A stretch of 64,000 nt of DNA from Dyella silvae (GCF_026421305.1 NZ_JAPJBQ010000010.1:1-64000), one strand, 5' to 3'. Positions 52,672-61,967 are shown, counted from the stretch's first letter. Translations and numbers: made by a program. Notes: a model not told the origin generated them from the sequence alone.

Positions 52672-53622
52672 ATGACATCTGGCGGCATCAGGCCTGGCAA
52701 TATCAAGCGAGCAGTGGCGGCATGCGCACTCCTCGCTCTCGCAATGTTCGGCGGCGTGGCATTCGCCAATCCGCAGCCAGGACAGTTGAACATGACGCGC
52801 GGCGTGACCACCTGGTCGGGTGAGCCGTACTTCCTCAACAACGTTGCCCTCGGCGTCTGCGTCGTCATCGGCATCCTGGTGTTTGGCGCGATGTTCATCG
52901 CCATGTTCCGCTTCCGCAAATCGCGCGGCGCGGTGGCGGAGAAGTGGTCGCACAACACCACGCTTGAAATCGTGTGGACCACCATTCCGGTGATCATCCT
53001 GATCGCTCTGGCGTATCTCGCCACTGGCGGTCTGCGCACCTTCGCCGACACCACCGGCTCCGAGATGACCGTGAAGGTCACCGGCTACCAGTGGAAGTGG
53101 CGCTATGACTACGTCGAATACAAGGGCAAGGCGATCGAGAGCGTGGGCTTCATGTCCAAGCTCGACCGCGAAAGCGACGAGACCCGCCAGCTCAATTCCG
53201 GCCTCGATCCGAAGAACGTCAAGGTCGATGGTTACAACACCTACCTGATCAACGTCGACAAGCCGCTGGTGGTGCCGGTCGGCACCAAGATCCGCTTCGT
53301 GATCACCGCGGGCGACGTGATCCACTCCTGGTGGGTGCCGGCGTTGGGCTGGAAGATGGACGCGATCCCGGGCATCGTCAACGCCACCTGGACCAACATC
53401 AACGAGCCGGGCGAATACCGCGGCCAGTGCGCCGAGCTGTGCGGCCAGGATCACGGCTTTATGCCGATCGTGGTGAAGGCCGTGCCGAAGGCCGACTTCG
53501 AGAAGTGGCTGGCCGAACAGCAAGCGCAGGCCAAGCAGCCTGAGCCGGCTGCTGCTTCCACCGCCGAAAAGCCTGCCACCGCGCAGGTCGACGCTCCCGT
53601 TTCCCAGGGCCATCAGGGCTGA
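52672..53622 (+). CDS. coxB: cytochrome c oxidase subunit II
   Basis: 316 residues. A signal peptide (AVAACALLALAMFGGVAFA) and two membrane helices precede the cupredoxin domain. WTTIPVIILIALAY and GYQWKWRYDY are subunit II signatures. The CuA ligands are in VIHSWWVP and GQCAELCGQDHGFM (Cys, Cys, His, Met). It accepts electrons from cytochrome c for the aa3 oxidase. A GTG 12 bases upstream (MHHD) is an alternative start. The C-terminus is an Ala/Pro/Glu-rich tail. First catalytic gene of the oxidase operon. Confidence 0.95.
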   Translation: MTSGGIRPGNIKRAVAACALLALAMFGGVAFANPQPGQLNMTRGVTTWSGEPYFLNNVALGVCVVIGILVFGAMFIAMFRFRKSRGAVAEKWSHNTTLEIVWTTIPVIILIALAYLATGGLRTFADTTGSEMTVKVTGYQWKWRYDYVEYKGKAIESVGFMSKLDRESDETRQLNSGLDPKNVKVDGYNTYLINVDKPLVVPVGTKIRFVITAGDVIHSWWVPALGWKMDAIPGIVNATWTNINEPGEYRGQCAELCGQDHGFMPIVVKAVPKADFEKWLAEQQAQAKQPEPAAASTAEKPATAQVDAPVSQGHQG

Positions 53623-53671
53623 TCTTTCAGCTCATCCAAACGTTTCCGCTTTTAGGTAGAGGTGTAAGGTT

Positions 53672-55288
53672 ATGGCCCACGACGCCACGCACGATCACCA
53701 CGACGATCATCACGGCGCGCCCAAAAACTTCTTCGTGCGTTGGTGCATGTCCACCAACCACAAGGACATCGGCACGCTGTATCTGGTGTTCTCGCTCCTG
53801 ATGTTCTTCATTGGCGGCAGCTTCGCGATGGTGATTCGCGCTGAGCTGTTCAAGCCCGGTCTGCAGCTGGTGCAGCCGTACTTCTTCAACGAAATGACCA
53901 CGATGCATGCGCTGGTCATGATCTTCGGCGCGGTGATGCCGGCCTTCGTGGGCCTGGGCAACTGGATGATCCCGCTGATGATCGGTGCGCCGGATATGGC
54001 GTTGCCGCGCATGAACAATCTGTCGTTCTGGATTCTGCCGTTCGCCTTCGCGCTGCTGCTGTCTACGCTGTTCCTTCCGGGCGGTGGCCCTGCCGGTGGC
54101 TGGACCATGTATCCGCCGCTGTCGCTGCAGGGTGATTCGGTGGCGTACCTGGTGTTCGCGGTGCACTTGATGGGTATCAGCTCCATCATGGGCGCGATCA
54201 ACATCATCGCCACCATCCTCAACATGCGCGCGCCGGGCATGGATCTGCTGAAGATGCCGGTATTCGTGTGGAGCTGGCTGATCACGGCGTTCCTGCTGAT
54301 CGCAGTGATGCCGGTGCTGGCAGGTGCGGTGACCATGCTGCTCACCGACAAGTACTTCGGCACCAGCTTCTTCAATGCCGCGGGCGGTGGCGACCCGGTG
54401 CTGTTCCAGCACATCTTCTGGTTCTTCGGTCACCCCGAGGTCTACATCATGATCCTGCCGGCCTTTGGCCTGGTGTCTGAGATCATCCCGACCTTCGCGC
54501 GCAAGCCGATCTTTGGTTACAAGGCGATGGTGTTCGCCATCGCGTCGATCGCCTTCCTCTCGTTCATCGTGTGGGCGCACCACATGTTTGCGGTGGGTCT
54601 GCCACTGGGCGGCGAAATCTTCTTCATGTACGCCACCATGCTGATCGCGGTGCCGACGGGCGTGAAGGTGTTCAACTGGGTCAGCACCATGTGGGGCGGC
54701 TCGATGACGTTCGAAACGCCGATGCTGTTTGCCATCGCGTTCGTCATCCTGTTCACCATCGGTGGTTTCTCGGGCCTGATGCTGGCGCTGGCGCCGGCTG
54801 ACTTCCAGTACCACGACACCTACTTCGTGGTGGCGCACTTCCACTACGTGCTGGTGACCGGTGCGATCTTCGCCATCATCGCGGCCACGTATTACTGGCT
54901 GCCGAAGTGGACCGGTCACATGTATTCGGAAACGTGGGGCAAGATCCACTTCTGGAACAGCGTGATCTGGGTGAACGTGTTGTTCTTCCCGCAGCACTTC
55001 CTGGGCCTGGCCGGCATGCCGCGCCGTATCCCGGATTACAACGTCGCGTTCGCCAACTTCAACATGATCAGTTCGATCGGCGGCTTCCTGTTCGGCGCCT
55101 CGCAGCTGATCTTTGTGGGCGTTGTGCTGCACTGCGTGTTCTTCTCCAAGAAGAAGGCACCGGATCGCGTGTGGGAAGGTGCCAAGGGTCTGGAGTGGAC
55201 TGTGCCGTCGCCGGCGCCGTACCACACCTTCGAGCTGCCGCCGGTGATTCACGACGACGAGCTGGCTCACGGTCACATCGAAGATTGA
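53672..55288 (+). CDS. ctaD: cytochrome c oxidase subunit I
   Basis: 538 residues with 12 helices. CSTNHKDIGTLY-type start (MSTNHKDIGTL), WFFGHPEVYIMILPAFG with the CuB His and the cross-linked Tyr, AHHMFAVG with the CuB histidines, and HFHYVLVTGAIFAI with heme a and a3 ligands. The EVYIMI Glu indicates an A1-type oxidase. Reduces O2 to water and pumps protons. It is 49 bases after coxB. A His-rich N-terminus (HDATHDHHDDHHG) is notable. Confidence 0.97.
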   Translation: MAHDATHDHHDDHHGAPKNFFVRWCMSTNHKDIGTLYLVFSLLMFFIGGSFAMVIRAELFKPGLQLVQPYFFNEMTTMHALVMIFGAVMPAFVGLGNWMIPLMIGAPDMALPRMNNLSFWILPFAFALLLSTLFLPGGGPAGGWTMYPPLSLQGDSVAYLVFAVHLMGISSIMGAINIIATILNMRAPGMDLLKMPVFVWSWLITAFLLIAVMPVLAGAVTMLLTDKYFGTSFFNAAGGGDPVLFQHIFWFFGHPEVYIMILPAFGLVSEIIPTFARKPIFGYKAMVFAIASIAFLSFIVWAHHMFAVGLPLGGEIFFMYATMLIAVPTGVKVFNWVSTMWGGSMTFETPMLFAIAFVILFTIGGFSGLMLALAPADFQYHDTYFVVAHFHYVLVTGAIFAIIAATYYWLPKWTGHMYSETWGKIHFWNSVIWVNVLFFPQHFLGLAGMPRRIPDYNVAFANFNMISSIGGFLFGASQLIFVGVVLHCVFFSKKKAPDRVWEGAKGLEWTVPSPAPYHTFELPPVIHDDELAHGHIED

Positions 55289-55338
55289 TGTCGTAGTTCG
55301 CTCCGGCCTCGCGCCGGAGCGAGTAGGAAGCGAAAGAG

Positions 55339-55470
55339 ATGAACCAGCCATCCAAGGCAGTGATCGAGGAAACGCGCAGGAAGGGTGTGCGACGCACCGT
55401 AACGGTGTTCGGCGCCATCGCCATCGCGATCTTTCTGCTCTCGCTGCTGCAGGGGCTGAAGTACTCCTGA
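55339..55470 (+). CDS. small oxidase-associated membrane protein
   Basis: 43 residues: MNQPSKAVIEETRRKGVRRT, then one hydrophobic helix and LQGLKYS. It has a GCGAAAGAG upstream region. Single-helix proteins of this kind, called cytochrome oxidase small assembly proteins, lie between subunit I and Cox11 in many beta- and gammaproteobacteria. Here it sits between subunit I and subunit III. Too short for most gene callers, but the position and helix support it. Confidence 0.75.
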   Translation: MNQPSKAVIEETRRKGVRRTVTVFGAIAIAIFLLSLLQGLKYS

Positions 55471-55576
55471 CGCGAGCCTGCCGTATTCCTTCGTTGCGCG
55501 GATGACGTGCAGCGGATTCAACTCCCGCGATGAGCGGGGGCGGAAGTAAACAAGAGCATTCCACGGGGATCTCACC

Positions 55577-56464
55577 ATGGGTCAGCAGCAAGGCGCTTAT
55601 TTCGTTCCGACCAAGAGCTCATGGCCGATCGTGGCCGCGGTCGTCATGTTCGTCACCGTGTTCGGTGCCGCGCACTGGCTGAATGCCCCGCCGGGCGAAG
55701 CGAGCTTCGGCAAGACCGTGCTTACGGTGGGCTTCGTCGGCATCTTGCTGATGTTCTTCGGCTGGTTCCGTTCGGTGATCCGCGAGTCGCTGGCCGGCAG
55801 CTACAACAGCCAGGTGGACCGCTCGTTCCGCATGGGCATGATGTGGTTCATCTTCTCCGAGGTGATGTTCTTCGGTGCCTTCTTCGGCGCACTGTTCTAC
55901 GCCCGCATGTTCGCGGTGCCGTGGCTGGGCGGCGAAGGTCACGGCGTGCTGACCCATCAGTTCCTGTGGAACGACTACGCGGCCTCGTGGGGCGCTAGTG
56001 GCGGTAATGGCCCGGCCCGCGTCGGCGGCGATTTCCAGACGGTGGCGCCGTGGGGCCTGCCGCTGCTCAATACGCTGATCCTGCTTTCGTCCAGCGTTAC
56101 CGTGACCATCGCGCACCATGCGCTGAAGGTGGGTCATCGTGGCAAGATTCTGTTGTTCCTCGGCCTTACCGTGCTGCTGGGCGCGACCTTCTTGTACTTC
56201 CAGGCACACGAGTACATGGAGGCGTACAAGGAGCTCAACCTGACCCTGCAGAGCGGCGTTTACGGTTCGACCTTCTTCATGCTCACCGGCTTCCACGGCA
56301 TGCACGTGACGCTGGGCACGATCATGCTGGCCATCATCTGGCTGCGCGTGGCCAAGGGCCATTTCACCAAGGACCACCACTTCGCGTTCGAAGCGGTGGC
56401 CTGGTACTGGCACTTCGTTGACGTGGTGTGGCTGGGCCTGTTCATGTTCGTCTACATCCTCTGA
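55577..56464 (+). CDS. ctaE: cytochrome c oxidase subunit III
   Basis: 295 residues with seven helices. YFVPTKSSWPI at the N-terminus, FRMGMMWFIFSEVMFFGAFFGALFYAR in the second helix, QAHEYMEAYKEL with the conserved Glu, and FAFEAVAWYWHFVDVVWLGLF at the end. It stabilises subunit I. It starts 106 bases after the small protein gene; Cox11 (CtaG), which usually lies here, is missing. A terminator follows. Confidence 0.97.
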   Translation: MGQQQGAYFVPTKSSWPIVAAVVMFVTVFGAAHWLNAPPGEASFGKTVLTVGFVGILLMFFGWFRSVIRESLAGSYNSQVDRSFRMGMMWFIFSEVMFFGAFFGALFYARMFAVPWLGGEGHGVLTHQFLWNDYAASWGASGGNGPARVGGDFQTVAPWGLPLLNTLILLSSSVTVTIAHHALKVGHRGKILLFLGLTVLLGATFLYFQAHEYMEAYKELNLTLQSGVYGSTFFMLTGFHGMHVTLGTIMLAIIWLRVAKGHFTKDHHFAFEAVAWYWHFVDVVWLGLFMFVYIL

Positions 56465-56483
56465 GGCGCTATCGCGTCGCAGC

Positions 56484-56511
56484 AAAAAGCCCGCCTTTTG
56501 GCGGGCTTTTT
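56484..56511 (+). terminator. intrinsic terminator
   Basis: AAAAAGCCCGCC / TTTT / GGCGGGCTTTTT, 19 bases after the subunit III gene. Confidence 0.92.
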
Positions 56512-56530
56512 GTTGGGTTTGGCCAATCCT

Positions 56531-56614
56531 CTGCGGGAGCGCACCCTGTGCGCGACTGTGGCGTTGCGGTGTACCGCTCCGATGGGTCGTCGCGCACCGG
56601 GTGCGTTCTCACAG
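56531..56614. repeat. 84-base imperfect inverted repeat
   Basis: CTGCGGGAGCGCACCCTGTG and an imperfect complement (GCACCGGGTGCGTTCTCACAG) about 35 bases apart. A relative of the nested repeat at 37421. Confidence 0.65.
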
Positions 56615-56634
56615 AGGTGTCGAGCCGTGAAAGC

Positions 56635-56660
56635 AAAGGCCCGCCAGTGGGCGGGCCTTT
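56635..56660 (-). terminator. intrinsic terminator
   Basis: AAAGGCCCGCC / AGTG / GGCGGGCCTTT, 49 bases beyond the stop of the minus-strand twin-helix gene. Confidence 0.75.
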
Positions 56661-56709
56661 GGTGAACCGGATGCCGCAGCGAAGCGCCGGCGGCGGCGGG
56701 ACGCTACAA

Positions 56710-56925
56710 TTACTGGCCCACGCCGTGCGGGTGAAGCCAGCCCATCCAGATGCCAAGGACGACCATCAGGATGAGCAGCACCGATAATCCGATGCGGCGC
56801 GTCAACGCCCACACCGTGCGCTTGCTGCCTTCCTTGTCGGTCATCATGAAGTACAGGGCCTGACCAAGATTGAACAGCACCACCAGCAGCAGGATCACCA
56901 GCGCATATTTGTAGATGGTTTCCAC
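56710..56925 (-). CDS. twin transmembrane protein (DUF2909)
   Basis: 71 residues from GTG 56925: two helices (YALVILLLVVLFNLGQALYF and IGLSVLLILMVVLGIWMGWL) linked by a basic loop (MTDKEGSKRTVWALTRR). This is the twin transmembrane/DUF2909 family, commonly opposite SURF1 between subunit III and SURF1. The frame is open another 27 codons to ATG 57006, overlapping surf1, but that part looks like the antisense of surf1. Possibly an oxidase assembly factor. Confidence 0.85.
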   Translation of the reverse strand: METIYKYALVILLLVVLFNLGQALYFMMTDKEGSKRTVWALTRRIGLSVLLILMVVLGIWMGWLHPHGVGQ

Positions 56926-56984
56926 GTGATAGGTCCCGACGTTTTTGACATCCGCAGTATAGCGGCCGTGCGTGGTGCCACTGC

Positions 56985-57725
56985 GTGAAGTGGCTGCGCC
57001 GCCCATCCTGGTTCGCGCTGCTGCTGACAGTGGCCGGCGCCTTGTTGTTCATACGTTTAGGCGTGTGGCAGCTGCATCGCGCGGACGAGAAGGAAGCCAT
57101 TCTGCGACGGTATGCCGCGGCAGAAACCGCAGCGCCGCGCGACTTTGCCGCAGTGGCCGCAAAGCCCCCCGTGGACAGCTATGCGCGTGTAAAAGTGCAG
57201 GGCGAATACATCGCCGATCGCCTCTACTTGCTCGACAACCCAAGGCACGACCAGCGCGGCGGCGTGGAAGTCTATGTGCCTTTCCGTCCGCAAGGCGGCG
57301 ATCGTCTGTTGATGGTGGATCTCGGTTTCCTGCCGGGCAACGGCACGCACGAACCGCCGCAGCTGCCGGCGTTACCCACGGGTGCGCAGTGGCTGCAGGG
57401 CTTGTACATGCCGCCACCGGGCGTGGGATTTGAGATGGGCGGCGATGCGCTGGCCCGGCAAACGCGCTGGCCCAAGACCACGGTCTATTTCGACCTGCCG
57501 CAAGTCGCTGCCGATCTGCGTAGTGCGGTGTATCCCCAAGTGCTTGCGCTGGACGACGACCCCGCTGCCATCTACGTGCGCGAACACACCATCGATTTTT
57601 CCGCGATGCCACCGGCGCGTCATCGCGCCTATGCCTTTCAGTGGTTCACCTTCGCCGTTGCGGCCGTGGTGATTCTGCTGGTGCTGCATCGCCGCCGCCC
57701 CATGAAACCGTCGGACCGCTCATGA
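56985..57725 (+). CDS. SURF1 family oxidase assembly protein
   Basis: 246 residues from GTG 56985. N-terminal helix (WFALLLTVAGALLFIRLGVWQLHR), a periplasmic domain with RVKVQGEYIADRLYLLDNPRH and VYVPFRPQGGDRLLMVDLGFLP, and a C-terminal helix ending in YAFQWFTFAVAAVVILLVLHRRR. SURF1 helps insert heme a into subunit I. It overlaps the next gene by 4 bases. Confidence 0.93.
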   Translation: MKWLRRPSWFALLLTVAGALLFIRLGVWQLHRADEKEAILRRYAAAETAAPRDFAAVAAKPPVDSYARVKVQGEYIADRLYLLDNPRHDQRGGVEVYVPFRPQGGDRLLMVDLGFLPGNGTHEPPQLPALPTGAQWLQGLYMPPPGVGFEMGGDALARQTRWPKTTVYFDLPQVAADLRSAVYPQVLALDDDPAAIYVREHTIDFSAMPPARHRAYAFQWFTFAVAAVVILLVLHRRRPMKPSDRS

Positions 57726-58291
57726 CCCAGCCTGCTACTGCCACGCTCCGCGCCAGCCGTCTGAAACTGTTGTTGATCATGCTGGTGTTTGCCGCACCCA
57801 TCGTTGGCGCGGGCCTGCTCACGCTGAGCGGTTGGCAGCCGAGCGGCAAGGCGTTTGGCGAATCCATTTCGCCCCAGCGCAATTTTGTCGCCGAGCAACT
57901 TCGCATTTCGCTCGCCGATGGCAAGACGTGGGCCTGGCGTGCCGAGGAGCCACAACTCACCCTTGTGGCACTGGCAGGCCCGGATTGCGGCAGGCAGTGT
58001 GTGGACACGCTTACCAAGATGGCCGCCGCGCGCATCACACTCAATCGCAATGCGCCGCGGCTGCGCCTGCTGTATGTCGGCACGCCGCCGGCGGATGCGG
58101 CTGCCAGCGGCATGACCAACTACTGGGTGGTGGGCAAGGACGAGCATGATGCGCTGGCAGCGTTTCGTCCGGCCACGCCCGACAGCGTGAGTGCGCTGCT
58201 GGTCGAGTCGGACGGCACGGCGTTGTCGTTGTATCCCGCCGGTTTCGATCCTTCCGGCTTGCGAAAGGATCTGCAGAAGGTGATCCGTTGA
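57722..58291 (+). CDS. oxidase-associated thioredoxin-like membrane protein
   Basis: 189 residues. One N-terminal helix (LLLIMLVFAAPIVGAGLLTL) and a periplasmic thioredoxin-like domain with LVALAGPDCGRQCVDTLTKM, whose Cys pair (CGRQC) is spaced CxxxC as in SCO copper chaperones. VGKDEHDALAAF and LYPAGFDPSGLRKDLQKV follow. It overlaps surf1 by 4 bases and ctaA by 1 base (TGATG). Probably a copper/thiol assembly factor of the aa3 oxidase (inference from motif and position). Confidence 0.85.
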   Translation: MTQPATATLRASRLKLLLIMLVFAAPIVGAGLLTLSGWQPSGKAFGESISPQRNFVAEQLRISLADGKTWAWRAEEPQLTLVALAGPDCGRQCVDTLTKMAAARITLNRNAPRLRLLYVGTPPADAAASGMTNYWVVGKDEHDALAAFRPATPDSVSALLVESDGTALSLYPAGFDPSGLRKDLQKVIR

Positions 58292-59457
58292 TGACCGCCC
58301 GTTCTATCAGGATGCTGCGTGGCCTGGCGCTGCTCGCTGCGGTGTTCGCCTTTGGCGTGGTGATGTTCGGTGCGTTCGTGCGTCTTTCCAACGCGGGCCT
58401 TTCCTGCCCGGATTGGCCGACCTGCTATGGCAAGGCGACGTGGCCGGAACATCAGCACGACATTGCTCAGGCGAATCAGGCGTTTCCGGATCGCCCGTAC
58501 GAAACACACAAAGCCTGGCGCGAACAGGTGCATCGCTTCCTGGCGGGCACGCTGGGGACGCTGGTATTTGCCCTGGCTTTGCTCGCGAGTTGGCGACGGC
58601 CGTGGGCACGTTATGCGGTGATTGCCGGTGCGATTTTTGCGGCGGTAGGCGTGGGGATGTACATCAAGGGTGAGCATCACTGGTCGTTGTTGCTCTCGCT
58701 GCTTGCTATCGGATTGCCGCTCTTCGCGGCGGCCGGGCTCAATCGCCCGGGTGCCTGGCGCATCAGCGTGCTGGCGCTTGCCGTCGTGGTGTTCCAGGCC
58801 ATGCTCGGCATGTGGACGGTCACGCTGCTGCTTAAGCCCATCGTAGTGATGGGACATCTGATGGGCGGTATCACGACGTTCGCCCTGTTGGCTTACGCTG
58901 CGCTGCGTTTTGCCGGCATCGGCGCGCGCGACGACAGCTATGCCGGCGTGCGCAAGGCCGTGGTACTCGGTATCGCGCTGCTGCTGGCGCAGATTGCGCT
59001 CGGCGGCTGGACATCGTCCAACTACGCAGCACTGGCCTGCGGCACCGACTTTCCCAAGTGTCTCGGACAGTGGGTGCCGCCGACTGATTTCCGCGAAGGC
59101 TTTGTGCTGTGGCGTGGCATCGGCGTGAACTACGAGGGCGGCGTGCTCGACATGGCCGCGCGCAGCGCCATACAGATCGCCCACCGCATCGGCGCGCTGG
59201 TGGTGTTCTGCTATCTGGCCTGGCTTTCGCTGCGACTCTCCCGCAGTCGCCTGCGCGCGCAGGCGCTCGCCATTGCCGTGGTGCTGGTGGCTCAGGTCAT
59301 GCTGGGTATCAGCAACGTGCATTTCGGCCTGCCGCTGCCGGTGGCGACGCTGCACAATGGGGGCGCTGCGCTGCTGCTGTTTACCCTGCTGGCCGCGTTG
59401 GCGCGCACGCAGAAGCGTCATGAAGACGCGATGTTTCTTTCCTACGGACACCGATGA
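58291..59457 (+). CDS. ctaA: heme a synthase
   Basis: 388 residues with eight helices. [23 protein letters not shown] at the start with GLSCPDWP and its conserved Cys pair, HRFLAGTLG and [14 protein letters not shown] with heme-ligating His, [18 protein letters not shown], and [15 protein letters not shown]. This is the COX15/CtaA fold. It converts heme o to heme a. It is translationally coupled to its neighbours on both sides. Confidence 0.95.
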   Translation: MTARSIRMLRGLALLAAVFAFGVVMFGAFVRLSNAGLSCPDWPTCYGKATWPEHQHDIAQANQAFPDRPYETHKAWREQVHRFLAGTLGTLVFALALLASWRRPWARYAVIAGAIFAAVGVGMYIKGEHHWSLLLSLLAIGLPLFAAAGLNRPGAWRISVLALAVVVFQAMLGMWTVTLLLKPIVVMGHLMGGITTFALLAYAALRFAGIGARDDSYAGVRKAVVLGIALLLAQIALGGWTSSNYAALACGTDFPKCLGQWVPPTDFREGFVLWRGIGVNYEGGVLDMAARSAIQIAHRIGALVVFCYLAWLSLRLSRSRLRAQALAIAVVLVAQVMLGISNVHFGLPLPVATLHNGGAALLLFTLLAALARTQKRHEDAMFLSYGHR

Positions 59458-60368
59458 CGATGACCCGCCGTTTCCATGAGTATCTGGAACTGACCAAGCC
59501 GCGCGTGGTCGCGCTGCTGGTGTTCTGCGCCGTCATCGGCATGTTTCTCGCCGTACCCGGCATTCCGCCGTGGCGCGCGCTGGTGTTCGGCACACTGGGC
59601 ATCTGGATGGCCTCCGGTTCGGCGGCGGCATTCAATCACCTGATCGATCAGCGCATCGACAAGGTGATGATGCGCACGGCGCATCGCCCGCTGGCCACCG
59701 GCCAGCTCACGCCGCGCCAGGTGCTGATCTTCGCCCTGGCACTGGGCGTGCTGTCGATGGCGGTCCTGGTGGTGCTGGTGAATCCGCTGACCGCACTGCT
59801 GACGTTCGGTGGCCTGATTGGTTATGCGGTGATCTATACCGCCTACCTCAAGCGTGCCACGCCGCAGAACATTGTGATTGGCGGTCTGGCGGGCGCGATT
59901 CCGCCGGTGCTTGGCTGGACGGCAGTGACGGGCGAACTGCATCCGTTCGCGTTGCAGTTGTGTCTGATTATTTTCGTGTGGACGCCGCCGCATTTCTGGG
60001 CGTTGGCGATTTTCCGCCGCGAGGATTATTCGCGTGCGCAGGTGCCGATGCTGCCGGTGACGCATGGCGTGGTGTACACGCGCTGGCATGTGTTGTTCTA
60101 CACGATTCTGCTGGTGCTGGTGACGCTGTTGCCGGCGCTGACGGGTTATAGCGGGATGGTGTATCTGGGTGGTGCGGCGGTGCTCGGCGCGGGGTTCCTC
60201 TATTACGCGGTACGTTTGTTGAATCCGCCGGATGAGTTTTTCGCGATGAAGGTGTTCAACTATTCCATCGTGTATTTGATGGCGTTGTTTGCGTTTTTGT
60301 TGGCGGACCATTGGTTGATGGAGCCGTTGGTGCAGCATCAGGGTGTGGTGTTCGAGCGCGGTGCTTGA
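59454..60368 (+). CDS. ctaB: protoheme IX farnesyltransferase (heme o synthase)
   Basis: 304 residues with nine helices. The prenyl-binding motif [20 protein letters not shown] (NxxxDxxxD) and a second DEFF-type motif ([15 protein letters not shown]) are present, as is [17 protein letters not shown]. It makes heme o, the substrate of CtaA. It overlaps ctaA by 4 bases and is the last gene of the oxidase operon. Confidence 0.96.
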   Translation: MTMTRRFHEYLELTKPRVVALLVFCAVIGMFLAVPGIPPWRALVFGTLGIWMASGSAAAFNHLIDQRIDKVMMRTAHRPLATGQLTPRQVLIFALALGVLSMAVLVVLVNPLTALLTFGGLIGYAVIYTAYLKRATPQNIVIGGLAGAIPPVLGWTAVTGELHPFALQLCLIIFVWTPPHFWALAIFRREDYSRAQVPMLPVTHGVVYTRWHVLFYTILLVLVTLLPALTGYSGMVYLGGAAVLGAGFLYYAVRLLNPPDEFFAMKVFNYSIVYLMALFAFLLADHWLMEPLVQHQGVVFERGA

Positions 60369-60386
60369 GGCGCGCTTGTTTTGACT

Positions 60387-61385
60387 CCCTCTCCCCTTCG
60401 GGGAGAGGGTTGGGGTGAGGGGCGGGTGCTCGCGACGAGACTTATTCCCCTCAACGTCATCCCAGCGAAGGCTGGAAGCGCTTCACAGCAGCCGAAGGCT
60501 GGTCATCCAGTGACTTTGCTCTTCCGCGGTGATGTAGCGTTCCCGCGACCTGGCTCGCCTGCGGCGGGCTTCCGCTGTCCTGCCGGACAGCGGGTCACTT
60601 CTCTTTGCGTGGCCAAAGAGAAGTAACCAAGAGAAAGGCCACCCCGATGGCGCGCCTTCCGGGCTGATAGCCCGGAAGGTGCGCGGGCGGGTTACGGGGT
60701 TTTTCGACAGGGCATCCTGCCCTGACGAAAAACTGGCCGGCATCCGTGCCGGCCACCCTTCGGGCTATTCCTCCACCCGCCCGCCGCGCCATAGGGGCCC
60801 GGAGGTCAAGAGCGAAAGCCAGAGCCAGAGCGGCGCGCGACGCGCGCCAGAAGCAAAGGTCAAAACCAAAGCCACAATCCGAAGCCAAAGCCACAAGGCA
60901 AGCGAGCACGTTGAACATTGATCCGGCTTCGCCCAGTGCGATGTGCAGCGAAGCTGCACGAGCCTGATGCTGTTGATCTCAGGGGCCCCTGTGCGGCGGT
61001 GAGGGTTGGACGAACAGGCCCGCAGGGGGATCGGCATGGATGCCGATCCCTTTTCGTCAGGGCAGGAAGCCCTGTCGAAAAGCCCGGCCAACCCTCACGG
61101 ACTTGCCGGGCTACCAGCCCGGCAAGCGCCAAGTGGGGTGCTCTTTCTTTTGGTTACTTTTCTTTGAGCACGCAAAGAAAAGTGACCCGGCCTCCGGCAG
61201 GAGGTCGGAAGCCCGCCGCAGGCGAGCCAGGTAGTGCTAGCGCTCATAAGAGCAAAGTCACTGGATGACCAGCCTTCGGCTGTTGTGAAGCGCTTCCAGC
61301 CTTCGCTGGGATGACGGTGAGGAAGGATCCTCCGTGTCGCAAGCACCCGCCCCTCACCCCAACCCTCTCCCCGGAGGGGAGAGGG
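60387..61385. repeat. giant inverted-repeat element, copy B
   Basis: A 999-base imperfect palindrome. Outer hairpins CCCTCTCCCCttcGGGGAGAGGG (60387-60409) and CCCTCTCCCCggaGGGGAGAGGG (61363-61385) are mirror partners. Next inward, GAGGGGCGGGTGCTCGCGAC pairs with GTCGCAAGCACCCGCCCCTC, then REP-like edges (CGTCATCCCAGCGAAGGCTG against its complement at about 61296-61315), then 210-base arms with nested hairpins. Inner 60459-61322 matches 37011-37904. The centre (about 60820-60960) differs between copies. No gene found inside. Confidence 0.85.
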
Positions 61386-61550
61386 AGCGAGGCGTCGCGG
61401 ATTGCAACATTCCGCACACACCTGGGCGCAACAACTTTCGCCCCAAAACGCCTGTCACAGGGTTGACACTTGCGCACCGCAGCAAGACAATTCGCGCGCC
61501 ACCGGGCGCAACGCACCCCAAGTGGCCTCTGTCCTATCAACCCAAGGCAT

Positions 61551-61667
61551 ATGGACGTTTACCCTAGTCGCAACGTCGACATCCGCGAGCATCGGGTGCC
61601 GGCATTGCTTAACAAGCTGATTTGCTGCGGCGACCGCCTGCGGTCGGCTGGCGCTTTCCTCGACTAG
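61551..61667 (+). CDS. candidate 38-residue leader peptide upstream of mgtA
   Basis: ATG with AAGG 7 bases upstream opens MDVYPSRNVDIREHRVPALL, ending in CGDRLRSAGAFLD. It is soluble, with no helix. Its position, 0.5 kb before the Mg2+ transporter and just before a hairpin-containing leader, fits a regulatory leader peptide as upstream of enterobacterial mgtA, but the sequences are not alike. Coding status unproven. Confidence 0.35.
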   Translation: MDVYPSRNVDIREHRVPALLNKLICCGDRLRSAGAFLD

Positions 61668-61681
61668 GGAAGACCGGCCCA

Positions 61682-61714
61682 CCTCTAACGGCGCCGTCAG
61701 CGCCGTTACCGAGG
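61682..61714 (+). promoter_or_regulatory. hairpin that can hide a ribosome-binding site
   Basis: Stem TAACGGCGC / CGTCA / GCGCCGTTA (61686-61708) can be extended by CCTC (61682-61685) pairing with GAGG (61711-61714), the start of the GAGGAG ribosome-binding site of the next small ORF. Pairing would block its translation. Confidence 0.5.
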
Positions 61715-61724
61715 AGAAAGGGCC

Positions 61725-61967
61725 ATGAAGCTCCTTCGCGATTTCTTCCGTCTGCGCACTGCAGCCCGCCCGCTGCTGGGCCGTCGTGCGGATTCCCGCC
61801 GTTCCTGGACCATTACCGTCCCTGCGCCGCTCCATGAGACGCAGGCCCCGGTGGTGCTCGATATGCATTGGCACGCCGATGCCTCGCGCGGCCGCCCGGT
61901 CGCCAACTGGCATGAACATGCCGCTCCGCAAGCACAGCGTCATCTGCAACTGGTATCCAGTCACTGA
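61725..61967 (+). CDS. small protein encoded in the mgtA leader
   Basis: 80 residues, starting MKLLRDFFRLRTAARPLLG. GAGGAG lies 8 bases upstream, partly inside the hairpin at 61682-61714. The N-terminus is amphipathic and basic; the C-terminal half is His-rich (DMHWHADAS, NWHEHAAP, RHLQLVSSH), which suggests metal binding. No family recognised. It ends 165 bases before mgtA on the same strand and is probably part of the same transcript. Confidence 0.5.
   Translation: MKLLRDFFRLRTAARPLLGRRADSRRSWTITVPAPLHETQAPVVLDMHWHADASRGRPVANWHEHAAPQAQRHLQLVSSH

Noticed and set aside
53627-55591. 654-codon minus-strand frame opposite cytochrome oxidase subunit I
   Set aside because: Antisense to a well-conserved gene; His/Arg/Gln-rich sequence without motifs.
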